A stretch of DNA of 64,000 bases from Plumapathes pennacea. Taxonomy: Eukaryota > Cnidaria > Anthozoa > Antipatharia > Myriopathidae. This document shows, piece by piece, positions 44,401 to 55,299 of this stretch (its first letter is position 1; each line of letters starts with the position of its first letter). Under the pieces are notes generated by a model. That model was not told the DNA's origin, did not search any database, and saw only the letters and a list, made by a program, of their open reading frames with translations. Position numbers and translations under genes: made by a program. The stretch lies in contig OZ038469.1 of NCBI GenBank assembly GCA_964036295.1, positions 11,527,591 to 11,591,590 on the forward strand, written 5' to 3'.

Positions 44401-46753
44401 CATTGGTGGTGTGTATTCTGGTGGTGCTCCTGTATCTGTCCAGAGCTGCATACAACATCATTGCTGTCACTGTCCCACATGTGTCCTCGTTTGGTTATGG
44501 GTGGATCAACATTTCAGATCAGGTGGGGATTAGATAAAGCTAAGATTGGGGGGCACTCCCCACGAACGACTATACAGGGAGGCTCCACCCAAAAGGGGTC
44601 CCTTTTTAAGCCTCAGGTATGAAAAAGGTATGGAGAAATGAAGCTTTTAGAATGCCTTGCCAAACAGAAATCTGCATTTCACAGAGGCTCTAAAACTCAC
44701 CTCCTGATTGAGAATTTTACAGAAGTCACGTTCCTAAGCAAGTTACGTGACTGTGGTGTTTCTAGACGTTTCCCTGTTCAAAGGGGTAAAAGGGGGCACT
44801 TTTTTTTTACTGGAGATATATAAAAGGGTCACCACCATGTAGTGGGGGGGGGGGGGGGGGGGGAGGGGGTGCTACACTTCCAGTGAACCCAAATGGCATT
44901 GTAATGTTTAAAATTTCTTACAGGGGGAAATTAAGTATGATAAAGATTCCTATCATAGTCATCCTGAGCGGTGGGAGTATCTATCCTTTGGAGTGGTGCT
45001 GATCATCTGGGAGGTTTTGCCAACAGTCATGGCAGTTTGGTTTTTTCGGGTGAGGAAACCACAGACAGGATCCTTGGTAAGTTGTTTTCTGATTTGCTGT
45101 CTTTTAGGGCAAAAACATACAAAATACTATAATGTAAAACATACAAATATTAAATAATTATTGGTTGGGGGTGCAGTTTAAAAAAGCTCCATTTTGAGAT
45201 GCATTGTTGAAAAAGTTTCAACGGTAACTGAGCTGATTGCACTATCAATTCTCACTACATAAATCATACAGTTTTTTCTTAAAAGGTTAAGAGAATGTTA
45301 CTTGGTTGATGAACTTTATTTTTTTTCTCGTTTTTTACTTTTTATTGAATGATCTTGCAGGGCCCATCTGCCATTGCATCACAGAGTTATGACAAGAAGT
45401 CATTCTTTAACAACCCACGGAGATACGACTCTGAGGAGGACCTGACAGTCGGACAGAACCCCAGGCAAAGGTACAGCTCCCCCACCCCCTCCCCCTCCCC
45501 CTCGCTTCAAATAGCACTATCAAAACAAGTCTCCTGTAGCGATATCCACCAACAGAGCAATTTTTGGTCTGACTGTCGTAAAACCAAACCAAAGTAATTA
45601 CGGCGCCAATCACAAGCTGCAGAAACCAAATTAGTTTGCGTTTGTTTTTTTTGTGAAGAAGACACCAATTGGTAGTGCGACCAATCAGCATTGCGACCAA
45701 TCAGGAACCAAATTAGTTTGCGTTTGGTTTTCTTGTAAAGAAGACACCAATCAGAATTGCGACCAATCAGGAACCAAATTAGTTTGCGTTTGATTTTCTT
45801 GTGAAGAAGACACCAATTGGTAGTGCGACCAATCAGCATTGCGACCAATTAGCATTGCGACCAATTAGCAGGGCGACCAAGCAGCAGTGTGACGAATCAG
45901 CATTGCGATCAATCCTCAGTGCGACCAATCAGCATTGCAACCAATCAGCAGGGCGACCAATCAGCAGTGCGACAAATCAGCATTGCGATCAATCAGCAGT
46001 GCAACCAATCAGCATTGCAACCAATCAGCAGGGCGACCAATCAGCATTGCAACCAATCAGTAGGGCGACCAATCAGCAATGCGACCAATCAGCAGGGCAA
46101 CCAATCAGCAATGCGACCAATCAGCAGTGCGACCAATTAACAGTGCGACCAATCATCAGTGCGACCAATCATCAGTGCGACCAATCAGCAATGCGAGAAA
46201 ACGCCATTGTCATATTGATTGTTCACTGGTCAAGTTCGTTGAGCAAGCTGGTTGTCCAAAGCCCACAAACGTAATTGTCCGTGACAAGAGACAACCGTTT
46301 ATTCGAGCCCTGACAACGTGACTATACTGCAGCCCGCAAAGCCTAAAAAGTCACATGATCTAACTTACATCTCCCGTTTGCTAAAGATGGAAAATTCTGA
46401 ATTTCACTTACCTAAGGAATGCTTCTTGGTGTTGAAAACAGGAAATACGGCAGACGTGACGATTTGCGATATGAGGCTAGCATTTTTTTTTCTTTTGTTT
46501 TTATTTTTACTGAGATTTGATCCTTGTCTCACTCAGTAATTTTGACATCCCTGGCGTCTTGAGCCCTTCATCTTCATTGAGCGTCAATGCTGGGAGGTCC
46601 TATGGCTCTATATCCGGTGCACGCAGTAATAACAGTCTGCACAAGAGCAACAGCTACTCCAATCCCTACATTCCTGGTACGTCGCCCCCTCTTTTTTCAG
46701 GGAGCCAGGGCTACCATCAAGGAGCTTTGGTTGCACAGCAAGAGAAAAGGTAG
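41412..46753 (+). CDS. GPR137: GPR137-family integral membrane protein, 417 aa
   Basis: Eight coding exons: 41412-41777, 42587-42633, 43162-43339, 44132-44173, 44382-44522, 44924-45076, 45361-45470, 46537-46753, joining into 418 codons. The protein has seven hydrophobic segments and family landmarks: FVMIFVQLFLILYYKHRQLS, WQSVFLFVCLLWSAIRT, LFSFYF, FPVYLQFLTLSL, an FVGALNLVFF segment after exon 2, WEVLPT, and the conserved cytoplasmic FFNNPRRYDSEEDL. GPR137 proteins are lysosomal multi-pass proteins, not proven GPCRs, reported to support mTORC1/Rag activity. An in-frame ATG 18 codons earlier (41358) could add residues. The last exon reads through to a stop at 46751, but contains a possible 24-base intron. 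Introns 1 and 2 carry MITEs; intron 7 carries the CCAAT array. STX5 lies head to head upstream. Confidence 0.95.
41810..42084. mobile_element. MITE with GGTTGGCACAC-type ends in GPR137 intron 1
   Basis: Left AGATTGGCACACGTCAGGGG and right CCCCTCATGTGTGCCAACC are inverted; TTAA is present at both borders, as for TTAA-targeting transposons. Confidence 0.75.
42834..42990 (-). mobile_element. MITE with ACACGAGTG ends, copy 2
   Basis: Reverse-oriented relative of 31740-31932, in GPR137 intron 2. Confidence 0.75.
43003..43144. mobile_element. Palindromic MITE in GPR137 intron 2
   Basis: ACACGGCGGC..GAAGATATG.ATTTTAT is mirrored by ATAAAATTCATATCTTCGCG..GCCGTGT; inner arms GGTAAAAACAATATTTTAC are an exact inverted pair. 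Confidence 0.8.
44845..44873 (+). repeat. Poly-G tract in GPR137 intron 5
   Basis: A run of about 20 G residues followed by AGGGGG, a plausible G-quadruplex former. Confidence 0.85.
45600..46195 (+). repeat. CCAAT-box minisatellite in GPR137 intron 7
   Basis: Three larger units (45620-45840) of CCAAATTAGTTTGCGTTTG plus AGAAGACACCAAT.. lead into some 20 units of about 16 bases, GCGACCAATCAGCAGT with variations. Nearly every unit contains CCAAT. Confidence 0.92.
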
Positions 46754-47059
46754 TTCTTCATACTGGCTTGAATGTAAGCCACGTACCGTCCCGCACCCTT
46801 CCCACCTCATCACAGGTTAGGAACATCATTATGAGTATATAGTAGTATAATGCATCTGTTTCACCCAACCACTACAAAGAACATATCAGTATTTACGGTT
46901 AAACCATCAAGTTTACAAGGCAAAGCCGACAGTAGAAACACGTGTGTGTGCTGGCACAAATTTGACGGCGGCCTTAGTGCACGAGGAGGCTCCGGTAAGG
47001 AAACTATGCTCACAGGTTTACTTTGGACAAGATAAAACTTTTAGAACTTATTGTACATC

Positions 47060-47524
47060 CACATGGAGCGGTTTTCGGATGATTTTTCGTAAACTAAAAG
47101 CCAATCACAGAACTTTAAACAAGAAACACTTTCAACCAATCAGAAGCGAGGGGGCGCTTTCCATTTGACCATCGGTCATTCCGGAATTTTTGAAAAAAGA
47201 GGACAACCTCGAGAGGTTGTCCACATTTTCCAAATTTTTTTTACCGAAAACTTGCAGTTCCATTTGATTTTTCCCGGTATTTCCGGATTTTTTGGTCAAA
47301 TGGAAAGCGCCCAAGATAATTTGGAATTGGAATACTACGAGAAAACGTCATCGCCACTTGCTTGCTAGCATCTTGCGTGATCAGTTTTTACTTTTGCTTC
47401 TTCCTGATTGGCTAAGAATGCTGCTAAACTTTTTTTGGACTAATCAAAAGCGTGGCAGACGCAAAACCAAAGCCATCACCCGATTACTTTCGACAGTGAT
47501 GTCATCTGAAAACCGCTCTGTGTA
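47060..47524. mobile_element. DNA element with GAGCGGTTTTC ends, hosting a nested MITE
   Basis: Left CACATGGAGCGGTTTTCGGA and right TCTGAAAACCGCTCTGTGTAG are inverted, with GATGA/TCATC just inside. Confidence 0.7.
47152..47312. mobile_element. 161-bp MITE nested in the above
   Basis: Ends GGGCGCTTTCCATTTGACC and GGTCAAATGGAAAGCGCCC are exact inverted repeats of 19 bases; ACAACCTCGAGAGGTTGT forms an internal palindrome. Confidence 0.85.
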
Positions 47525-49312
47525 GAGTAAGACTTTATGCATCCCAAGTTGCGTCACACATGGCAACTGCCGATCGCTTAGTCCGTTCTCGTTCCCAGGC
47601 TCTTTCCAGCGTGGGAACGAGGATGCGCTTATTTGCGCTCATTTGGGGTGCACATTTTGTTACCTCGTGGATCTCACTTTGTGTAAGATTCGATATCTAG
47701 TATATATGTTTACTTGTGCCCAATTTTAGTTGCAAGTGTCACAGTTTCAAAGTGAGTTGTGCTGTAGAATGGGATGATTCGTTAATCGATGATAAGTAGG
47801 TCTACCTTTTGGATGCCCGCTATCACGGGAAAGGAGCGTAGAAGGCGACGTTTAGATACACTAAAATGTTTGATTTTAATAATAGAATAGAATACAGATA
47901 GTTTGATATGCAAAACATATCCTATAAATAACTTGCTTTGATAGAAAAATCTGAATCAAATTCGGATCGATATTATTACTAGAAAAGTGAAAAAAGAAAT
48001 AAAAAAATGGAAATCATATATTGCCGGTAAAGAAACAGTAATCCTTTACGAATAAATATTGTTGTGTAAATAGAGAAACATATGTAATTTATAGTAGTTT
48101 GTATGAATAAAAAAGATAACCAAGTCAAAGTCGTAATGCTTGGATCACACCGTGCATTCGTATCTCTTAAACCGTCATTTCTCTAATTGGCGCCCAGGCC
48201 TGTTTATTCAAAGCCCGATAAAGCTAACCCATAATTAAGCAAATTCTTTCTCTCAATTACCTCTTGGCCGGAAAACATCGGAGTTTCGATCAAATACTAA
48301 CTAAATAAATTTGTTCTAGCTCAAAATTTAACCCAGGGTTAGCCCGGTTGCATCAAACGTTAACGCCCAGGACTAGACGGTAATAACAATATAGGAAAAA
48401 CTTCAGTCCAATCAGACGTCGAATTTTGGTCGAGTCGAATGCAAGATGGTCCAAGTCACTGCACGTGATGTTCGGCTTGGACAGTAAAGTCATCAACCAA
48501 GACAGACAAAAAGATCAGTACATGGATGTTCTTTTTGGATGCGAAGATCTAAACATGATTGAGTTCATCAGTCATACATATACTCTCTCACACGACGTTG
48601 GTTTTGGGATGTGGCAGCGAAATCTCAATTGTTAGAGGTGTTTTATGCCTGTTTGTTGAATAGAAAACAGGCAAGCTACCCCTTCTCTAAGTGCTACCTT
48701 TCCAGAAATTCACTAAACGGTCTAAAAGCAACTTAAAGAATTGGCGGTAATTCGTATCCCATGAAAAATACTGAGGCGAATGAGTATGTATGTATAAGGA
48801 CATCGGCTATTCCATGTGAAGAGAAACCTAGTTTTGGTTTGTATTGGCCTAACAAGTAAAAGTAGGTTCTATGAAGCTTGTGAACTTTTGAAACCCAAAC
48901 AAATAAAGACGTTGATACAGTTGTACTCGACCATGTCTTTACTTGTTTCACCCGACAGTGTAAAGTTTGATTGCTAAATCGTTGCTCTGTACAAACTATG
49001 TGGCCAGCATATCTACACGCGGGGTGTTTTGCTTCGATCGACCCGTAAACAGTCGTCTCGGGTTTTGGTTGCGCGCGGGCAATCGGCCAAAACGGGGTGA
49101 AATAGTGCCTTATTGCGTATTGCTTAAAAAATATGTTTCGTTCGGTCGTTAAGAAACACCAGTGTGTGTGTGTGTTAACATTTATGCTTGTTACAAATAA
49201 TATAGGTTACGAAGTCATCACTAAACTCATAGGAACACTATTCCATTTTAATTAAATCATTAGACTAGACAACTAGTCGAGTTAAATTCTATCCTGATCA
49301 CTATGTTAGAGA

Positions 49313-52021
49313 TCACTTCATCAAAATAGGTACAGCTAAGCTCCAGACGTACAGCAATATGCAGAGAGAGCTGGATGTCAACTTGATGCACATGGCTGCC
49401 CAATTTATGGACAACTTTATGGTCGAGCCGTCCTGCGGTGAAAACCAGTTTGTCAAGATCATAGTTACATGAAGGGAGGTGATGAAGTAAACGAAATGAA
49501 AAAGAGAGTAATTGTACTGAACCGAATCTCCATCCTCTGGCAACTCCTTGTTTCCTGGAATAGTTTCACATTCTTCTTGTTGAAGAAGCTTCTCTTCATC
49601 ATCCGTTTCTTCGTTTTCTCTATTTCGTTTCAGTATGCTTTTGAACAAATTCGCCGAGATAGTTGTTAAATTTTGCAGAGCTTCGCTCAAAGGCGCAATC
49701 CTAACGCTGAAGTATACTACCGCGACGACCATTAAGAATAATTCTAGGAAAGCCTGGATGCCCAAGGAGGGCCTCATGTCAGTGGCGGACACATACGTTG
49801 CAACTGGATTACACTTTTCGTTGGGATTATAAGAAAACGCAGACCATGTCAGGAACATCGTATAGGCGGTCACTATGGCTGACTGTAAGAGTCCGCCATT
49901 TTCCTTATTGGGATGGATTGATATCACCGCCGCAACAGCACACATGACGAAGTTTATGCTCAGAAAGAGCTTATTTGTTTTACAGTGTTTTGATACAGAA
50001 AAGAACAAGAAAAAACAAACAATAGCAACCAATGAAAAGACGTAGAGAAGGGTCGTACAGGCGACGATGGCGTAGAAGTAACTATTTTTGCCAGTGTTCT
50101 CCATTTTCTGTGCCCAATTTCTGGTCCATAAGCACCCGAAGTCGACAAGAAGAAACATCTGTATGACAGCGAAGAAAAAAGTCCCGAGCAGGCCAAAATA
50201 CAACCACGTCCTGCCAAACTCGAGTGGGAAGAAAAAGGTGCAAACCAGCAGTCCGAAAAACAATCCGAACTTGACGAGCCATAGGCCGTTTTGAATAAGG
50301 TCCCTTGGGTCATGCCGACTTCGTACAGAACATAGAATGATGGCAAAAAGCAGGAAGAATGCAGCCATAGAGAAGCAGATCCTGTAAACCGCTAAGTATG
50401 CTGGGTCAGTACTAAAGCAATTCCCCATGTGCGTCAGACGACTACAGAAATGCGGGCTCGTCTCCAGCAAGCGGCGTACCCCAGGAATATACATGACACA
50501 CGCCGCCGCGGTTCCGGTCAACAAAAGGAAAGTATACACAAACCGCGTTGAATTTGACCGCGCACATGGCGTGCACGGTTGGATGAAGAGCGAGTAAAGC
50601 GTGGTCAATAAGAACTCGCATAGTGAACTCACAAGCGTTGTCAACGAAGATGACATGTTTCTATTTGGAAAGACGACGGGTGCTATTAGAGTCCATAGGT
50701 AGAAAATCATGACAAGAATACTTGACAAAGTCTTGAGACAGAGCGCTAACAAGTTGGTTTTAAAATTGACCGCACGCTCCTCTTCGGCTGGACTGAGCCA
50801 GTGAGTTGAAGCCATCATGGAATGTAGTGACGCCACAAACAACAGAAAGTATACAAGAAGAGGGCTACAAAGAGACTCCTGATCACCAGGCCTCGCAGTT
50901 TGATTTCCATTGTTACCCGGATGTGAGTGCTCCTGCTCATTGGCTACCTTTGAACCACGTGACACGTTCCAGTGTCCAAACTTGAAGTGTATCGAGTGAG
51001 GTCTTCGTAAACAAGCGTATAGTGTGAGCAAATATATTATTGTTACTTCCTCCACCACGTGAGCGTCAAGCCCATACTCGAGGTACGACACGTACAGGAA
51101 CGCCTGCTTTGGATTACACTCTGTTTGCCCGAAGGCAATGGCTGCATACGTTAAAAATGTTGTATAGAGTGAAACGACGCTCGCAGTGATAATTTCTTTT
51201 TTAACGGCTCTTGTCGCCACGACGAGGACGAAAGCAAGAATGGAGAAGACAGTATTGACCGTGATAAATATAATGTTCGTACCACAGTAATCATCTTTGG
51301 AATAAACATAATAAACTAAGGTGATCGCCACACCTGAGGATAAATACATCGCCCCAACTGACGTCCAGAAAAGGAACAGCCATATCGTGGAGCCACTCTT
51401 CTCGAGCTTCTCTAAGAGAAAACTGCTCCATGAGCGCGATGCGTCCATTATCAAGAAAAGCTGAAGATGAATGAAGACGAACGCACCAATTATACCCACG
51501 TACGTCCATACGACGAAGAAATTCTTCGGTATTACATATCCGACAAAAAGCAGAAAAACTAGTAAGCCTGCTTTAGGTATCCAGAATCCTTTGTGTATGA
51601 AGTCCGGACGGGTTTTACATACGAATAATACGCTTATTTGCACCACAAACAATAAACAAAAGAATATTGACAGGGCAAAGTTAATTCTGTAAACTGTAAT
51701 GTACGAAGCCATCAATTGGCATGCTCCTTGTAAAACTCCTTTAGCGCACAACGTCTCCAAGTTTACGACTTGTATCGTGCGAGGAGAGAGCGCCAAGAGT
51801 GAACCAACAATTCCCAGCGAGAAGGTAAACAAGTAAATAATATGAGCTTTGGTATACACTCCATTTTCTTTGTCATTGGCAGACCTTCCCGAGCAGAACA
51901 GACAGGAAATCAGTCCGGACCATCTATTGTGCCCTAGAGCACCTTTTTCTTTAGTTTTGTCATCTTCTGCTAGCTTTGGCTTGTGGAGTAATGCAGCGCT
52001 TGCTTTGTTCGGCTTGTTCAT
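49313..52021 (-). CDS. Tandem-SERINC fusion protein, 902 aa, single exon
   Basis: One uninterrupted frame encoding two serine-incorporator (SERINC/TMS1) domains. Domain 1 spans about residues 30-453 and domain 2 about 454-902. Each contains the family order: a VYRI(N/C)F segment (111, 545), FI..G.W..K (141-150, 575-584), a G(I/L)(I/L)G.F.F..Q(L/M)FL(I/L) segment (177-191, 611-625), a Cys-rich loop (DDYC, KHC), an SLYTTFLTYAA or TAYTMFLTWSA segment (284-294, 719-728), (E/K)CNP (301, 736), a hydrophobic segment after a charged loop with W.SP (HWLSP 407, NWFSP 858), and a final YLWTL.APVV or YVWSLAVPIL segment. Domain 2 is closer to canonical SERINC (QMFLLVDF, SIHP, QYNYSLFHF). Typical SERINCs are about 450 aa with introns. 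They are lipid-scramblase-like membrane proteins; vertebrate SERINC3/5 restrict retroviruses. The intronless state suggests retroposition. Function of a double protein is unknown. Confidence 0.92.
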   Translation of the reverse strand: MNKPNKASAALLHKPKLAEDDKTKEKGALGHNRWSGLISCLFCSGRSANDKENGVYTKAHIIYLFTFSLGIVGSLLALSPRTIQVVNLETLCAKGVLQGACQLMASYITVYRINFALSIFFCLLFVVQISVLFVCKTRPDFIHKGFWIPKAGLLVFLLFVGYVIPKNFFVVWTYVGIIGAFVFIHLQLFLIMDASRSWSSFLLEKLEKSGSTIWLFLFWTSVGAMYLSSGVAITLVYYVYSKDDYCGTNIIFITVNTVFSILAFVLVVATRAVKKEIITASVVSLYTTFLTYAAIAFGQTECNPKQAFLYVSYLEYGLDAHVVEEVTIIYLLTLYACLRRPHSIHFKFGHWNVSRGSKVANEQEHSHPGNNGNQTARPGDQESLCSPLLVYFLLFVASLHSMMASTHWLSPAEEERAVNFKTNLLALCLKTLSSILVMIFYLWTLIAPVVFPNRNMSSSLTTLVSSLCEFLLTTLYSLFIQPCTPCARSNSTRFVYTFLLLTGTAAACVMYIPGVRRLLETSPHFCSRLTHMGNCFSTDPAYLAVYRICFSMAAFFLLFAIILCSVRSRHDPRDLIQNGLWLVKFGLFFGLLVCTFFFPLEFGRTWLYFGLLGTFFFAVIQMFLLVDFGCLWTRNWAQKMENTGKNSYFYAIVACTTLLYVFSLVAIVCFFLFFSVSKHCKTNKLFLSINFVMCAVAAVISIHPNKENGGLLQSAIVTAYTMFLTWSAFSYNPNEKCNPVATYVSATDMRPSLGIQAFLELFLMVVAVVYFSVRIAPLSEALQNLTTISANLFKSILKRNRENEETDDEEKLLQQEECETIPGNKELPEDGDSVQYNYSLFHFVYFITSLHVTMILTNWFSPQDGSTIKLSINWAAMCIKLTSSSLCILLYVWSLAVPILMK

Positions 52022-52984
52022 GATCCCGAGGAATGGAGGAACGGCTCTGCCGGCTTCGTTGGAATACTAGCTTGTCGAGAGGCAAGCCCTTATTGGTGTC
52101 AAAGATGATTTGTCTTCCTTTGGTCTTGAGCTCTGATCAGCCAGCAATCATTGCTTGTCCCCCATCCAATTACCCGAGTTATTACGAACAGACAATGATA
52201 TATGTATCGCGTACAAAACAACGAATATCTTTCCAGTCGCAGAAATAGTTATCCAATCGAAATACCTTCAACGATACGGATCAGTCTTTTTAACCATGAC
52301 GATTAAGGGTTGTGTCATTTCCAGAACTAGTGCATTTGTGTTTACTCATAGTTATGTTTGGTTTTTCAAACATCAAGACGACCAGCTGGTAAATTTCACA
52401 TCTGACATTGGGGGCTGGTGGCAGTGACGTCTGGTACCCGTTCAATCGCAAGCTAGTTGCTTAGCAACAGTAAACATATTGGCCAGTTTGCTTCTCTCTT
52501 CTACTAATGATTGTGTTAGCAATGTGCTCCTTGTAATTTCCAGTTTTGGACAAACATTGCGGGTTTTCTACTTTAGATGATGTGTCGTGGAAGAAGGCGA
52601 CAGACTTGGCACTGTAGTAATTTGAAGTATTTATTGATTATTGATTAGACTGATATTTTGATTTCTGTGCTTGGCTGACGTGTGTTGTTACCGATCAAAA
52701 CTTTTGATGCTCGTAAGGTTATAGTCTAAGAGGTGTCGCAAGAGCACATTACTAATTCAACTACACCCGCAATAATTTCGCTGAAAGCTTAACCTTTTAA
52801 AGTTTGTGTGATATCAGCTCTTAGGAGAACTATATTAACTGCGTCGGCGTGGTGATAAAAACGCTGGTGTATCAACTGAAAGTTTGGCCCAGCATGTTCG
52901 ACGTTGCAGAAACTACCAACGCTTAGATTTGCTAAATCCCTTGAGCTCTAATGGAAGAACGTGTACCTTCGTCGTACTGAAAAG

Positions 52985-53458
52985 CAACTGGTATCCTGAA
53001 AGCTATATATCCCCCAGAGCTATTACGTCGAGTGAGTGCCATGTACGTGTTCAACTTAATCTTAATAATTATTTAATTTATGCAAAGTCGAGCCTTTTTT
53101 TTTTTGGCAACCGTATGATTTTTGGGTTTGACTACAGACATATTTTGATTTGGAGCTACATTGTATTTCTTTTGTTGGCTTTAACTTCCAAAATATTGAA
53201 GATATTGCTTTGGAGATGAAGAGTACAACGTACTAAACACTCAATGAGCAGCTTTGTTGTTCCCAAACTTCTCTGTGCTCTCTTATAGATTTTGTTCTTT
53301 ACATTGTATTTCAATTTTTTATTCCTATTATATCCCTTCACCTTTTTCTCATTAGATTAGATTAGATATAGATTTTATACTTCACATTGTATTTTTTTAA
53401 ATTTTTCAATCCTATCATTACAACTTAGAGTAGCTAAATACATTGACACTTGAATAAA

Positions 53459-53531
<73 letters not shown>

Positions 53532-53695
53532 CGCTTTCAGACATGGCCGAACGCACGCTTTTGCGGCGAAAGAGAGTCACTCACTGACTGCATCACGGAA
53601 ATACTGCTTGCGTCATTCTTGAGGGTGGTAAAGGTTCCTCATTCCTCGTGAAACGTGATATGTCCACCAACCGCGAGACGTGATTCTTGAGAATA
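52985..53695 (+). repeat. Direct duplication, copy 1
   Basis: Matches 54010-55415 in order: ATATATCCCCCAGAGCTA, TTACGTCGAGTGAGTGCC, TTTATGCAAAGTCGAGCC, ATGAGCAGCTTTGTTGTTCC, CCGCTTTCAGACATGGCCGA, GAAATACTGCTTGCGTCATT. It is interrupted only by a retroposon at 53262-53530. Confidence 0.9.
53262..53530 (+). mobile_element. Retroposon 3' end with (TTA)n tail
   Basis: Present in duplication copy 1 and absent at the matching point of copy 2 (near 54824). It ends CATTGACACTTGAATAAAG followed by about 24 TTA units, a typical non-LTR/SINE tail. Confidence 0.75.
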
Positions 53696-54342
53696 CTTAT
53701 AATTTATTATATTATATTATATATATATATATATATATAATTTCAATATTCTGCAAACAGAACGAAGAGTAAGTCAAATGTCGAAGCGTGTGTTTAGCCG
53801 AAGTTCCATCAGAATTAAAGGCGGAAATTCCTAAGCTTTAGTGAACTACATTAATATGCTGCTGATGTGATGCGTGGGCACCAATATACAAAAAACGCGG
53901 ATGCTCTTGTACCAAAAACCACAATGAATCTTATGGTTAGTCAATTGTCCTGGTCGAATGTCAGATGCCGAGACGAAATCAAACATAATGTAAATCCAAT
54001 GAAACACTGGTAACATGAAAGTTATATATCCCCCAGAGCTAGCTATTACGTCGAGTGAGTGCCATGTACGTGTTCAACTTAATCTAGATTTGAAGAAAGC
54101 ATTCTTTGCAGTACTGCAACACTGCAAACTTTCGCTGATAGTTATTTAATTTATGCAAAGTCGAGCCTTTTTTTTTTTTTTTTTTTTTTTTGGCAACCGT
54201 ATGAATTTATGGGTTTGACTACCGACTTATTTTGATTTGGAGCTACATTGTATTTCTTTTGTTAACCGGATGTTTTTTGGCTTTAACTTCCAAAATATTG
54301 AAGATATTGCTTTGAAGATAAAGAGTACAACGTAAACACTCA

Positions 54343-54789
54343 GTGGAGTGATTTCGTATAACCCTCTCACTGTATGCTAATGAGTTCCACTAAATTCTAG
54401 TGAGGTGCGTACACAGAAAAAGTAAAGCAATAAACAACATATTTTATTTCGGTGCAAGAAAAAGTTATACATTCATGTCGCCGTTTTCAACAATTCTTGC
54501 TTGTGTTTTCCAGCTGTTGTTCCACGGTTATTTAGCGTATTTCAGAATTTAAGCTACCTACTCGTGGACCCTCATTCCTAAAGGCTATGATCCAGTTATT
54601 TCCTTGCAAGAGAGGTCCCTTGTTTCTTAGTGAAGCTTGCAATATTAAAATGATACTGACCGTGGATGTTAGGTTTCAACCTTTCATTGTTTATTAGTAC
54701 CTGGATCATATTTTCGTGCACTGTTTCATTCCATTAACATTTAGAGGAGATCATTAGCATATAAAGATTGGGTTATACGAAATCACTCT
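54343..54789. mobile_element. About 447-bp element with GAGTGATTTCGTATAACCC ends
   Basis: GAGTGATTTCGTATAACCC at 54346 is mirrored by GGGTTATACGAAATCACTC ending at 54788. It is absent from duplication copy 1, where ACACTCA runs straight into ATGAGCAGC. Its ends resemble those of the element at 9447-10003. Confidence 0.85.
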
Positions 54790-54886
54790 AATGAGCAGCT
54801 TTGTTGTTCCCATACTTCTGTGTTCCGCTTTCAGACATGGCCGAATGCACGCTTTTGCAGCGAAAGAGAGTCACTCACTGACTGCA

Positions 54887-55299
54887 CCGAGAGCACCCAA
54901 CGAAGATATTTCTCAAAATACGTTAGTTTGCGCAAATGTATGGTTATTTGTCCAAAATATAGTTTATTTTCTGCTTTTTTTTACGTTGCTGGCAAACAAA
55001 GAGGTGTTCCACACTCCCAGGAAGGCAATTCAGAATATCCGTTTCCCAGCAGAGCGGTCCCAGAAAATCTCCCAGCCAGCAACTTGATGGTGTACCACTT
55101 TGTCAGAAAATGTCAGCATTTCAAACAAAAATGTAACCTCGATTGCAGTCTTGCTTGTTCCCATGCCTCCAGCGAGACTGCCCAGCAGTCCGATTTATTT
55201 TTTTTCCCAGCCAGCAAAAAGGCAGATAGATCTCATGCCAGCCAGGACAGGTTACAGTGCGGAACACGTATTTTGTGGAACAGCTCCGATGGGTGCTCC
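54887..55299. mobile_element. About 413-bp element with GAGCACCCA ends
   Basis: Inserted within ACTGCA|TCACGG of the duplicated segment. Ends CCGAGAGCACCCAACG and CGATGGGTGCTCC are inverted. TGACTGCA before and TCACTGCA after look like an 8-bp target duplication with one mismatch. Confidence 0.8.

Larger units (their letters stand above)
46754..49312. other. Intergenic region after GPR137
   Basis: No gene supported. It holds GPR137 3' UTR of unknown length, nested elements at 47060-47524, and a possible MITE remnant near 48190-48370 (GTTTATTCAAAGCCCGATAA, AACCCAGGGTTAGCC). An AATAAA occurs at 48106. Confidence 0.45.

Noticed and set aside
45801..46321. 157-residue NQ-rich repeat protein in GPR137 intron 7
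   Set aside because: It is a translation of a CCAAT minisatellite with a 16-base period; several overlapping frames are open equally.
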